A program made the translations under genes and the position numbers. A DNA stretch of 46,881 nt from an uncultured Oscillospiraceae bacterium (lineage in GTDB: Bacteria > Bacillota > Clostridia > Oscillospirales > Oscillospiraceae), in assembly GCA_934591705.1 (NCBI GenBank), contig CAKTPM010000014.1, forward strand, positions 1-46,881. The letters are read 5' to 3'. The notes beneath the pieces are model-generated. The model was given only the letters and a program-made list of their open reading frames with translations. It searched no databases and was not told where the DNA came from. This document shows positions 6,693-14,501 of the stretch, one piece after another. Numbering within the stretch: position 1 is the first letter of the stretch; every line of letters begins with the position of its first letter.

Positions 6693-7550
6693 TCAGAGGG
6701 TCTCCGCCACGGGGATCAGGTGCTGCAGCAGCACGCTGCCCAGCCATTCCTCGAAGCAGATGTAGTAGCCGTCCTCATCGGCATCGGCATAGGGTGCGGT
6801 GTCGAAGGTGTAGCTCCAAAGGCCGCTCTCCGGGTCCTCCTCCATGGTGTCCATCCACTGGGTGTAGGCATAACCATCGTCATCGAACCAGTAGGCCCGG
6901 GGCTCCCAGGAGCTGAGCCGGCTTTCCTCCCCCACGCGGCTCAGGCGCAGGGTGATGAGGCCGCCCTCTATGCGGGCCTCCTCCACGGTGATGTCCTCTT
7001 CGATGCCGTCGCTGCGCTCCACGGTAAAGGTCTCGCCGACGCTGTGATACACCTGCAGGGGCTCGGAGACATTATATTCCTCCACCGCCGGAGCTACGGG
7101 GGTGTAATAGTCGGGGGTGAGAGTAACTCGACTCTCCACGAATTGGGTGACGAGCGCCGCCAAAAGGAAGATCACGGCGATGACGATGGCCACGGCCTTT
7201 TGCCGGCCGGTGGTGGGGCGGCGGCCCCGGAGGCCGGCCACGCGCTCCCGGATGGCGTTGGCGTTGAAGGCACCGGTGCCGGTCTCCCGGCGCACCTCCC
7301 GGGCGGCCTCCTCATGGCACTCCTTCTTTTCGTAGCACTCCTTTTTCTCGTAGCACACCTTCTGCCCGCCGTGTGCCCGGCTCATGCGGCTGCGGGTGGA
7401 GGCGGCGCCGCTGCCCACGCTGCGCACGGTGCCGTCGGATTCCACCACCTCCCGGTGGGGCGGGCGGTTATAGGCGCCGCACTTGGGGCAGGTCTCGGTG
7501 CTGTGGTAGTTATAGGTTTTTCCGCAGGCGCGGCAGGTCACTTGCAGCAT
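6693..7550 (-). CDS. Zinc-ribbon membrane protein, function unknown
   Basis: A 285-residue protein starting at ATG with GGAGG 7 nt upstream on the minus strand. It begins with a four-cysteine zinc ribbon (C6-x2-C9 and C21-x2-C24) and a basic linker. Next comes a small Cys/Glu/Lys repeat at 66-80, in which Cys recurs at 66, 72 and 78 (CYEKKECYEKKECHEE). One transmembrane helix lies at about 118-136. The remaining 145 residues are acidic and rich in aromatic residues and beta-strand-like (VGETFTVERSDGIEEDITV), and should lie outside the membrane. This layout resembles clostridial zinc-ribbon proteins that carry an extracellular DUF5067-like or TcaA-like domain. The repeat may bind metal or be a disordered linker. 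It appears to be a single-gene transcript with its own promoter and terminator. Confidence 0.8.
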   Translation of the reverse strand: MLQVTCRACGKTYNYHSTETCPKCGAYNRPPHREVVESDGTVRSVGSGAASTRSRMSRAHGGQKVCYEKKECYEKKECHEEAAREVRRETGTGAFNANAIRERVAGLRGRRPTTGRQKAVAIVIAVIFLLAALVTQFVESRVTLTPDYYTPVAPAVEEYNVSEPLQVYHSVGETFTVERSDGIEEDITVEEARIEGGLITLRLSRVGEESRLSSWEPRAYWFDDDGYAYTQWMDTMEEDPESGLWSYTFDTAPYADADEDGYYICFEEWLGSVLLQHLIPVAETL

Positions 7551-7576
7551 GGCGGTGCCTCCTTTCCTTTTGTCAC

Positions 7577-7605
7577 ATTATAGGGGAATTCGGGGTTTTT
7601 GTCTA
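7577..7605 (-). promoter_or_regulatory. Promoter of the zinc-ribbon gene
   Basis: On the minus strand TAGACA (7600-7605), a 17-bp spacer and TATAAT (7577-7582) lie just upstream of the ribosome binding site. Confidence 0.7.
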
Positions 7606-7660
7606 TCACCTTTGGGTTGCGGAGGAAAATTTTCGGGGGTAACTTCAGGTTGCCCCGCCG

Positions 7661-8593
7661 TCAGCCGCCGTTTTCCAGGGGGCAGCCCGTCAAGATGGCC
7701 TCGGCGGCGGCCCGGTAGGCGCTTAGATCCCTGGCCTTGCAGATGGCCCGGACATAGCGCTCACTGCCGGAGAAGGAGGCCCCCAAATAGCTCCACAGCA
7801 GGCGCATTTTGTGGAGCACCGGGGTATCGCCGAAGAGGGTCTCGGTATAGGCGGCCAAGAGCCGGTCGTGGTATTCCTGCAGCTCCCGGCGGCTGGCAGG
7901 GGGGCCGCCCCGGCAGCGCCGCAGGAGGGCAGGATCCGCCATGAGGCCCCGGCCCAGCATCACCGGGCAGCCCCAGGTGAGGGCCTCATCCGCCGGGGCG
8001 GTGACATCGCCGTTATAGACCAGGGGCAGGGCGGTTTTTTCCGCCGTGGCCAAAAAGACATCCCGGTGGGCCCGGCCCTTATAAAACTCCTTCTGCACCC
8101 GGGGGTGCACCGTCAGCTCCCAAAGAGGATATTTTTCAAACAGCCGCAAAATGGCCTCCCACTCGGCGGGGTCATAGCGGCCGATGCGGGTTTTGATGGA
8201 AAGGCGCATCCCCGGCAGACCGGTGAAAACCTCGTCCAGGAGCTGCTCCAGGGCGGTTAAGTCTCCCAGCATCCCGCTGCCCTTGCGCTTGGCCGTCACC
8301 GTGGCGCTGGGGCAGCCCAGGTTGAGGTTTATCTCCCGAAAGCCCAGGGCCCGGAGCTCCCGGCCCGCCCAGAGGAAGTATTCCCCCCGGTTGGCCAAAA
8401 GCTGGGGCACCAGATCCTCCTCCCCCTGGGTGATCTCCAATAGCTCCCGGTGCTGAAAGCACAGGTTGGCATTGGGGGATAAAAAGGGGGTGTAATACTT
8501 GTCCGCGCCGCCGAAGAGCGCCCGGTGCACCTGCCGCCAGAGGTAGGTGCTCAGGCCCTCCATAGGGGCGGCATAGAGTTTTTTTTCATCCAT
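7661..8593 (-). CDS. dus: tRNA-dihydrouridine synthase
   Basis: A 310-residue FMN-dependent enzyme that reduces uridines in the D-loop of tRNA to dihydrouridine. The Dus signature is clear: APMEG at 9-13, the INLNLGCP block with catalytic C94, KRKGSGMLG after it, SIKTRIG, TVHPRVQKEFYKG, NGDV and the phosphate-binding GRGLMADP. The length is typical of the family. It overlaps the GIY-YIG gene by 8 bp (ATG inside that gene's last codons), so the two are co-transcribed and translationally coupled. Which of the bacterial subtypes (DusA, B or C) it is cannot be fixed; the sequence is shorter and more divergent than a typical Firmicutes DusB. Confidence 0.92.
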   Translation of the reverse strand: MDEKKLYAAPMEGLSTYLWRQVHRALFGGADKYYTPFLSPNANLCFQHRELLEITQGEEDLVPQLLANRGEYFLWAGRELRALGFREINLNLGCPSATVTAKRKGSGMLGDLTALEQLLDEVFTGLPGMRLSIKTRIGRYDPAEWEAILRLFEKYPLWELTVHPRVQKEFYKGRAHRDVFLATAEKTALPLVYNGDVTAPADEALTWGCPVMLGRGLMADPALLRRCRGGPPASRRELQEYHDRLLAAYTETLFGDTPVLHKMRLLWSYLGASFSGSERYVRAICKARDLSAYRAAAEAILTGCPLENGG

Positions 8594-8930
8594 CGAAGCG
8601 GCCCTCCAGGCAATCCTCCCAGGTCACGGTGAAAAGGGGTGTGTAGACAAATGCCGCCAGGTGAGGGAACACCTCTCCCACCCGGGCCGGGCAGGCCAGA
8701 AGGGCCTCCTTGCCCCGGCGGTCCAAGCGGTGCTTCACGGCGTATTCCAGCCGCCGGGCGGCGGTGGCATCCTCGCAGCGCCAAAGACCCGCCAGCCCCT
8801 CCGGCGGAAAGGCCCGGGTGTAGTGCCCGCCCTGGCCGGCGGCGTGCTGGCGCAGCCGGCGCACGGGGTCGGGGGTATAGCCGGTGTAGTAGCTGCCGCC
8901 GGCGCATCGGAGTATATAAACATAGCACAT
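8586..8930 (-). CDS. GIY-YIG nuclease superfamily protein
   Basis: A 114-residue single-domain protein of the UPF0213/YhbQ type. The GIY-YIG signature appears as YVYIL (3-7) and SYYTGYT (13-19), followed by the conserved arginine stretch RRLRQH and by a glutamate-containing helix (ARRLEYAVKH). The Asn usually found near the end of the domain is not evident. Members of this group bind or nick nucleic acids; the cellular role is uncertain. The start codon lies only 6 bp after the -10 element, so the message may be leaderless. It is the first gene of a two-gene operon with dus. Confidence 0.9.
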   Translation of the reverse strand: MCYVYILRCAGGSYYTGYTPDPVRRLRQHAAGQGGHYTRAFPPEGLAGLWRCEDATAARRLEYAVKHRLDRRGKEALLACPARVGEVFPHLAAFVYTPLFTVTWEDCLEGRFDG

Positions 8931-8936
8931 GGGGCC

Positions 8937-8965
8937 ATTTTACCCCTTTTTTCTTGCATTGGCAA
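8937..8965 (-). promoter_or_regulatory. Promoter giving a probable leaderless mRNA
   Basis: On the minus strand TTGCCA (8960-8965), a 17-bp spacer and TAAAAT (8937-8942) form a good promoter. The predicted transcription start falls at about 8930, which is the A of the GIY-YIG start codon. It overlaps the divergent plus-strand promoter. Confidence 0.65.
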
Positions 8966-8982
8966 CCATATTATGATAAACT
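8954..8982 (+). promoter_or_regulatory. Divergent promoter of the 9008 gene
   Basis: TTGCAT (8954-8959), a 17-bp spacer and TAAACT (8977-8982) lie about 25 bp before the ATG at 9008. The -35 elements of the two divergent promoters overlap within 12 bp, so they probably compete for polymerase. Confidence 0.5.
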
Positions 8983-9007
8983 ACGCTTTTGGAAAGGCAG
9001 TGAGAGC

Positions 9008-9784
9008 ATGACACTTTTTGAATACTACCTCCAATATATGCAGGAGCTTTTTGAAGGCCGCCGCCAGCCCCCGGAGGGCATCGCCCTCACCGCCGGGGAC
9101 GATGAGGCCCGGATGCAGGAGCTTTCCCGGCAGCTGGGGCAGATGGGCGTGGCCGACTTTGTGCGGGCCTGCGCCGCCCAGGACGGCACGGATTTAGACC
9201 CGGCGCTTTTCACCGAGGACGATGGCATGGGGAATCTGGCCGCCCTGCTGCAGGGGGCCGCCCCGGCGGAGACGCCTCCGGAGGAGCCCCCGGCGGAGAC
9301 CGAGGACCGGCCGGATCCGGATGCCGGCAAGCACGCCTTCGAGGTGTTTTTGGACTGCATCGCCATGGATGACGGCCTGGTGCAGTATCTCATCGAGGTG
9401 CTGAAGAAGAATGACCGCCGGGAGTTCTTCAAGCTCTCGCAGATCACCACCAAGCTGGACCTGGATCCTGCGGAGTTCCTCTATTGGCTGGGCCATCGGG
9501 AGGACTTCGGTACGGAGGAAGAGCGGGCCTGCGCCGTGATCATGGACAGGTGCATGGAGCGCCTGCTAAGGGAGGAGCGCTTGGAGGTGCTGGCCGCCCT
9601 TTTATCCGGCGACCGGGCCACCTTTGAGACCTTCCGCTGCGAGGCCCCGGAGCTGCGGCAGCTGCCGGAGGCCACCTATGAATGGTACAGCCGCAATTAC
9701 TTAGACCGGGATTACCCCATCCGTGTGCTGATGAAGGTCAACGGCGTGGCGTTTCCCGAAAAGGAGGAGGCATCTCATGGATAA
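9008..9784 (+). CDS. Unknown cytosolic protein coupled to PLP lyase
   Basis: A 258-residue protein. The ATG at 9008 is the natural start because the divergent promoter lies just upstream; the open frame continues further left but over the GIY-YIG gene. Residues 1-70 are helical, with MTLFEYYLQYMQELF at the start. Residues 75-105 are a Pro/Glu-rich linker (PAETPPEEPPAETEDRP). The rest is helical and acidic, with a recognisable block DDGLVQYLIEVLKKNDRREF. No signal peptide or membrane segment is seen. I do not recognise the family. Its stop overlaps the start of the PLP enzyme by 8 bp, so the two are made together, hinting at a functional link. Confidence 0.75.
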   Translation: MTLFEYYLQYMQELFEGRRQPPEGIALTAGDDEARMQELSRQLGQMGVADFVRACAAQDGTDLDPALFTEDDGMGNLAALLQGAAPAETPPEEPPAETEDRPDPDAGKHAFEVFLDCIAMDDGLVQYLIEVLKKNDRREFFKLSQITTKLDLDPAEFLYWLGHREDFGTEEERACAVIMDRCMERLLREERLEVLAALLSGDRATFETFRCEAPELRQLPEATYEWYSRNYLDRDYPIRVLMKVNGVAFPEKEEASHG

Positions 9785-11057
9785 GCGGGGGTATTACCGC
9801 GAAATGGGCATCAGCGATGCCGTTTTGGACTTTGGCGAAGGGGTGCTGGCCGGCCTTGGCGAGCAGTTTGCCCGCACGGATGCCATCGCCGAGCAAAACC
9901 AGGCCAAGGTGCTCTGGGCCATGCAGAAAAACCGCCTGGCCGCCAACCACTTCAACCTCTCCAGCGGCTATGGCTATGATGACGAGGGCCGGGACAATTT
10001 AGAGCGCGTCTATGCCGATGTGTTCCACACACAGGCGGCCCTGGTGCGCCCGCAGATCACCTGCGGCACCCACGCCCTGGCCCTGGCCCTTTCGGCCAAC
10101 CTGCGGCCCGGGGATGAGCTGCTCTCCCCGGTGGGCGCCCCCTATGACACCCTGGAGGAGGTCATCGGCATCCGCCCCTCCGTGGGCTCTCTGGCGGAGT
10201 ATGGCGTCAGCTACCGGCAGGTGGATCTGCTGCCCGGCGGCGGCTTTGACTATGAGGGCATCAAAAGGGCCATCGGCCCCAAGACCAAGCTCATCACCAT
10301 CCAGCGCAGCAAGGGCTATGCCACCCGTCCCAGCTTCGGCGTGGCGGAGCTGGGCCAGCTCATCGCCTTCTGCAAGGCCTGCAAGCCGGATGTCCTGTGC
10401 ATGGTGGACAACTGCTACGGCGAGCTGGTGGAATTGCAGGAGCCCTCGGAGGTGGGGGCCGACATGGTGGTGGGCAGTCTCATCAAGAACTTAGGCGGCG
10501 GCCTTGCCCCCACCGGCGGCTACATCGCCGGCACCCAGGAATGCATCGACCGCTGCGGCTACCGGCTCTCCGCGCCGGGCCTGGGCCGGGAGGTGGGGGC
10601 CAACCTGGGGCTTTTGACCCAGCTTTACCAAGGGCTTTTCCTTGCCCCCACGGTGGTGGCAGGCGCCGTAAAGGGTGCGGCCTTCCTGGCGGCCTGCTAT
10701 GAAAAGCTGGGCTTCCCGGTGGTGCCCGCCAGCGCCGAGGAGCGCCACGACATCATCCAGTGCGTGGAGCTGGGCTCCCGGGAGGGCATGGTGGCCTTCT
10801 GCCGGGGCATCCAGGCCGCCGCGCCGGTGGACAGCTATGTGACCCCGGAGCCCTGGGCCATGCCCGGGTATGACAGCGAGGTCATTATGGCGGCGGGGGC
10901 CTTCGTCCAGGGCAGCTCCATCGAGCTGTCCGCCGATGGGCCCATCCGCGAGCCCTTCGCCGTTTACTACCAGGGCGGCTTGACCTGGTACCACGCCAAG
11001 ACCGGCGTGCTCATGAGCATGCAGAAAATGCTGGACGCAGGCCTCATCCAACTCTGA
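9777..11057 (+). CDS. Methionine gamma-lyase family PLP enzyme (YnbB-like)
   Basis: A 426-residue pyridoxal-phosphate enzyme of the group often annotated aluminum resistance protein or methionine gamma-lyase family. Visible features are GTHALALAL (97-105) for the cofactor phosphate, VDNCYGE with D211 for the pyridine nitrogen, and GSLIKNLGGG with K237 as the Schiff-base lysine. The family usually sits near glutamine synthetase or hfq; here it follows an unknown gene by translational coupling. AAGGAGGAGG precedes ATG. The substrate is not known for the family with certainty; a C-S or related beta/gamma elimination is likely. The YnbB symbol is a family analogy only. Confidence 0.88.
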   Translation: MDKRGYYREMGISDAVLDFGEGVLAGLGEQFARTDAIAEQNQAKVLWAMQKNRLAANHFNLSSGYGYDDEGRDNLERVYADVFHTQAALVRPQITCGTHALALALSANLRPGDELLSPVGAPYDTLEEVIGIRPSVGSLAEYGVSYRQVDLLPGGGFDYEGIKRAIGPKTKLITIQRSKGYATRPSFGVAELGQLIAFCKACKPDVLCMVDNCYGELVELQEPSEVGADMVVGSLIKNLGGGLAPTGGYIAGTQECIDRCGYRLSAPGLGREVGANLGLLTQLYQGLFLAPTVVAGAVKGAAFLAACYEKLGFPVVPASAEERHDIIQCVELGSREGMVAFCRGIQAAAPVDSYVTPEPWAMPGYDSEVIMAAGAFVQGSSIELSADGPIREPFAVYYQGGLTWYHAKTGVLMSMQKMLDAGLIQL

Positions 11058-11258
11058 TAAGGACTTTTTTTCTATGCTTCTTCCCAACCACCCCTTCCGC
11101 CGCAGACCGCCACCCGGTCCTTCTCTTGCTTGAAAATCCCCCCCTCCCGGCCTTCCCCCACCGCCTCCACAGGGCACTTTCGGGGGCGGGCGGCTCTGCC
11201 GCGGGCAGGGCTTCCTGCGGCCGGCTGAAAAATCTATACAAACAGGAGAAAGAACATT

Positions 11259-12167
11259 ATGTGGTTTTGGTTTTCCCTCATCGCCCTCTTTTGCTGGAGC
11301 GGCAGCGACCTTTTCAGCAAAATCGGCTGCCAGCACGAGGACGATAAGCTGGCGCATCTGAAGATGGTCATGGCCGTGGGTGTGGTCATGGGCCTGCACG
11401 CCGCCTATGAGATCTTTGTCAACGGCGTGGAGATCAGCGGCAGCATCCTTCTTACCTACCTGCCGGTGTCGCTGCTCTACATCGGCTCCATGACCATCGG
11501 CTACATCGGCCTGCGGTATATTGAGCTTTCCATCTCCTCGCCCATCTGCAATTCCAGCGGCGCGGTGGTGGCGGTGCTGACCCTGGCCGTCAGCGGCATC
11601 GGCGATGTGGCCCCGGCCCAGCTGGCGGCCACGGCCCTGGTGTGCGCCGGCGTCATCGGTCTTGGCATCGTGGAGTCCCGGGAGGATGATGCCCTCCGGG
11701 CCGCCCGCCAGGAGGCGGGCAACCGCCGCTATGCCAAGTCCGCCCTGGCCCTGGCCCTGCCGGTCATCTACTGCCTGCTGGACGCCCTGGGCACCTTTGC
11801 CGACAGCAAGGTGCTGGAGACCCTCAACGAGGACAGCGCCAACTGCGCCTATGAGCTGACCTTCCTCACCGCGGCGGCGGTGTGCTTCATCTATGTGGTG
11901 CTCATCAAAAAGTCCCCTCTGGTGCCCAAGCGGGAAGCACCCAAGTATGCCGGCGCCATCTTTGAGACCGCCGGTCAGTTCGCCTATATCTACGCCCTGG
12001 CGGACAGCAGCCATGTGGCCCTCAGCGCGCCCATCATCAGCGCCTACTGCGTGGCCTCCGTGCTGTGGAGCCGGATCTTCCTCAAGGAGAAGCTCTCCTT
12101 GAAGCACTATGCCATGATCGCCCTGGTGGTGGCGGGCATCGTGATCCTGGGCATCTACGACGCCTGA
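11259..12167 (+). CDS. DMT-superfamily (EamA-like) permease
   Basis: A 302-residue integral membrane protein with about ten hydrophobic segments in two halves of the drug/metabolite transporter fold. Segments are visible at 1-16, 34-52, 62-80, 88-104 and 112-130, and again after a charged loop at 131-150 (ESREDDALRAARQEAGNRR). The second half ends SLKHYAMIALVVAGIVILGIYDA, the characteristic final EamA helix. AGGAGAAAGAACATT precedes ATG. The substrate cannot be inferred. It is separated from the PLP gene by about 200 bp without a clear terminator, so read-through is possible. A strong bidirectional terminator follows. Confidence 0.85.
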   Translation: MWFWFSLIALFCWSGSDLFSKIGCQHEDDKLAHLKMVMAVGVVMGLHAAYEIFVNGVEISGSILLTYLPVSLLYIGSMTIGYIGLRYIELSISSPICNSSGAVVAVLTLAVSGIGDVAPAQLAATALVCAGVIGLGIVESREDDALRAARQEAGNRRYAKSALALALPVIYCLLDALGTFADSKVLETLNEDSANCAYELTFLTAAAVCFIYVVLIKKSPLVPKREAPKYAGAIFETAGQFAYIYALADSSHVALSAPIISAYCVASVLWSRIFLKEKLSLKHYAMIALVVAGIVILGIYDA

Positions 12168-12181
12168 ACCGGGACATAACG

Positions 12182-12220
12182 AAAAAACACATCCGCCGAA
12201 GATCGGCGGATGTGTTTTTT
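12182..12220. terminator. Bidirectional terminator
   Basis: An 18-bp perfect stem, A6 then CACATCCGCCGA paired with TCGGCGGATGTG then T6, has a 3-nt loop. It serves the permease on the plus strand and the pseudouridine synthase on the minus strand, whose stop codon lies within the final T-run. Confidence 0.92.
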
Positions 12221-13097
12221 ACAGCAGTGCCTGCATGTCCTCCGGCAGGGGGGCGGTGAGATGCAGCAGCTCCCCGGTGAGGGGGTGGCGGAGCCACAGC
12301 TCGCAGCTGTGGAGGGCCGGCCGGGCGATGAGGGTCTTATCCTCCGTGCCGTAGAGCCAGTCCCCGATGAGGGGGTGGCCCAGAGCGGCGCAGTGGAGCC
12401 GCAGCTGGTGGGTGCGCCCCGTCAGGGGCCGCAGCCGCAGCAGGGCCCGCCCCCGGGCCGCCTGCAGCACCTCATATTCCGTGTGGGCCTCCCGGCCCCG
12501 GGGGTCGATGCAGCGCTTCACGGCGGAGCCGGGCTCCCGGCCGATGGGCAGATCGATGCGCCCGGCGGCGGGGACGGGGACTCCCTCACAGATGCCCCGA
12601 TACTCCCGGCGGAAGCCGTCGGTATGCAGAAGGCGCATGGTGAGGTCATGGGCGTGGGCGTTTTTGGCGACGACCATGATCCCCGTGACCCCCTTGTCCA
12701 GCCGGTTCACCGGGTGGAAGGCCCCGCCTCCCAGATAGTGGGCCACCGCTCCCGCCACGGTGACGGTCTCCTCCGTCAGGGCGGCGCCGTGGACGGTGAT
12801 GCCGGCGGGCTTGTTGAGAATGAGGAGATCCTCATCCTCCCAGAGGATGTCCAGGGGGAAGTCCACCGGGAGAATGTGTCCGCCGGCGGCTGCGGCGTCC
12901 GCCACATCCACGCAGAGGATGTCGCCGGCGGCCACCGTCCGGGCCACGGTGCAGGGAGCACCGTTGAGGAGGATGGCGCCGGGGCGCCACTTCAAGCTCT
13001 GCAAAAGCCCGTAGGAGATGTGCAGCCGCCCCCGGAGAATGACCCGGACCCGGCAGCCCGCTTCCTCCGGCGGCACGGTATAGCGCAGAATACGCAC
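12219..13097 (-). CDS. RluA-family pseudouridine synthase
   Basis: A 292-residue enzyme that isomerises uridine to pseudouridine in rRNA or tRNA. The catalytic motif is HPVNRLDKGVTGI with Asp134. LNKPAGITVHG (94-104) and the late GRTHQLRLHCAALGHPLIGDWLYG block are also typical of RluA/RluC/RluD. The N-terminal 70 residues look like the S4-like RNA-binding domain (LHISYGLLQSLKWRPGAILLNG). Translation starts at GTG; a G-rich ribosome binding site lies about 10 nt upstream. It is a single gene facing the permease. Its rRNA or tRNA target cannot be assigned from sequence alone. Confidence 0.92.
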   Translation of the reverse strand: MRILRYTVPPEEAGCRVRVILRGRLHISYGLLQSLKWRPGAILLNGAPCTVARTVAAGDILCVDVADAAAAGGHILPVDFPLDILWEDEDLLILNKPAGITVHGAALTEETVTVAGAVAHYLGGGAFHPVNRLDKGVTGIMVVAKNAHAHDLTMRLLHTDGFRREYRGICEGVPVPAAGRIDLPIGREPGSAVKRCIDPRGREAHTEYEVLQAARGRALLRLRPLTGRTHQLRLHCAALGHPLIGDWLYGTEDKTLIARPALHSCELWLRHPLTGELLHLTAPLPEDMQALL

Positions 13098-13215
13098 GGC
13101 GCGGCGCCCCCTTTCCTTTGCCGATCATAATACATCGTTAATAATTAAATAATTATAGCATATTTCGCAGCGGCATGGTAGAATGAATTCAAATACAACA
13201 AAGGACGGTGTTTTT

Positions 13216-14334
13216 ATGACATCCAAGGTATATTTCGCGGATCTTCGTGCCAATGAGCATGAAAACCTCCAGCAGAAGCTCACGCGGCTGCTGAAGACCG
13301 CGGGTATGGGTGAGATCAACTTCGACAAAAAATATGTGGCCATCAAGATGCACTTCGGCGAGCCGGGCAACCTGGCCTTTTTGCGCCCCAACTGGGCCAA
13401 GACCGTGGCGGATTTTGTGAAGGAGCGGGGCGGCAAGCCCTTTTTGACTGACTGCAACACCCTCTATGTGGGCGGCCGGAAGAACGCCCTGGACCACCTG
13501 GACAGCGCCATGGAAAACGGCTTTTCCCCCCTTTCCACCGGCTGCCAGATCATCATTGCCGACGGTTTGAAGGGCAATGACGAGGTCTGCGTCCCCGTGG
13601 TGGGCGGCGAATATGTCACCGAGGCCAAGATCGGCCGGGCTGTGATGGACGCCGATGTCTTCATCTCCCTGACCCACTTCAAGGGCCATGAGTCCGCGGG
13701 CTTCGGCGGCTGCCTGAAGAACCTGGGCATGGGCTGCGGCAGCCGGGCGGGCAAGATGGAGCAGCACTGCGACGGAAAGCCCCAGGTCAGCCATGAGAAG
13801 TGCGTGGGCTGCGGCCAGTGCACCCATATCTGCGCCCATAGCGCCATCACCGTCACCGACCGCAAGGCCTCCATCGACCACAATAAGTGCGTGGGCTGCG
13901 GCCGCTGCATCGCCATCTGCCCCCGGGATGCCATCACGCCGGCCTGGGGCGGCGCCTTTGACCGCCTGAACTACAAGATCGCCGAGTACAGCAAGGCGGT
14001 GGTGGACGGCCGGCCCAACTTCCACATCTCCATCGTCATCGATGTCTCCCCCAACTGCGACTGCCACGCGGAGAACGACGCCGCCATCGTGCCCAATGTG
14101 GGCATGTTTGCCAGCTTCGACCCGGTGGCCCTGGACATGGCCTGCGTGGACGCCGTCAACGCCCAGCCGGTGATCGCCAACTCCATGCTGGGCGACTGCC
14201 ATCACGACCATGACCACCACCCCGCGGACGAGCACTTCCACGCCATCCACCCGGACACCAACTGGATGTCCTGCCTGGAGCACGCCGAGAAGATCGGCCT
14301 GGGCTCCCGGAGCTACGAGCTCATCAAGATCTGA
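13216..14334 (+). CDS. DUF362 ferredoxin-type iron-sulfur protein
   Basis: A 372-residue protein with an N-terminal DUF362 domain (residues 5-185, including THFKGHESAGFGGCLKNLGMG). Two 4Fe-4S ferredoxin clusters follow: C196-x2-C199-x2-C202-x3-C206 and C225-x2-C228-x2-C231-x3-C235. The start at 13216 follows AAGGA; an earlier in-frame ATG at 13183 lacks a binding site. Residues 328-345 are unusually histidine-rich (CHHDHDHHPADEHFHAIH), a likely extra metal site near the C-terminus. DUF362 proteins are common in anaerobes and are presumed electron carriers or metal-binding redox proteins; the partner is unknown. It has its own terminator and seems monocistronic. Confidence 0.9.
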   Translation: MTSKVYFADLRANEHENLQQKLTRLLKTAGMGEINFDKKYVAIKMHFGEPGNLAFLRPNWAKTVADFVKERGGKPFLTDCNTLYVGGRKNALDHLDSAMENGFSPLSTGCQIIIADGLKGNDEVCVPVVGGEYVTEAKIGRAVMDADVFISLTHFKGHESAGFGGCLKNLGMGCGSRAGKMEQHCDGKPQVSHEKCVGCGQCTHICAHSAITVTDRKASIDHNKCVGCGRCIAICPRDAITPAWGGAFDRLNYKIAEYSKAVVDGRPNFHISIVIDVSPNCDCHAENDAAIVPNVGMFASFDPVALDMACVDAVNAQPVIANSMLGDCHHDHDHHPADEHFHAIHPDTNWMSCLEHAEKIGLGSRSYELIKI

Positions 14335-14346
14335 GAATACCGCACC

Positions 14347-14380
14347 GGCGGCGAGCCATTTCGGCTCGCCGCCTCTTTTT
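14347..14380 (+). terminator. Terminator of the DUF362 gene
   Basis: An 11-bp perfect stem, GGCGGCGAGCC/GGCTCGCCGCC, with a 5-nt loop is followed by TCTTTTT. Confidence 0.85.
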
Positions 14381-14428
14381 ATATCTGTGAATAGAATGTA
14401 AAGATTTTCCCGGCGGGACGGTTTTTCC

Positions 14429-14458
14429 TTGAACACAATTGCTAATATGTGATATTAT
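14429..14458 (+). promoter_or_regulatory. Promoter of the TIM-barrel gene
   Basis: TTGAAC (14429-14434), an 18-bp spacer and TATTAT (14453-14458) lie about 45 bp before the start codon. Confidence 0.55.
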
Positions 14459-14501
14459 GTATTCGTATAGCTGTAAACGCCAATGGAAGAAGGAGACGAG
14501 C

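Noticed and set aside
10491..12107. Long open frame on the minus strand opposite the PLP lyase and DMT permease
   Set aside because: It mirrors two well-supported genes, has low-complexity Gly/His/Ala-rich translation and no ribosome binding site; it arises from the GC-rich codon pattern.
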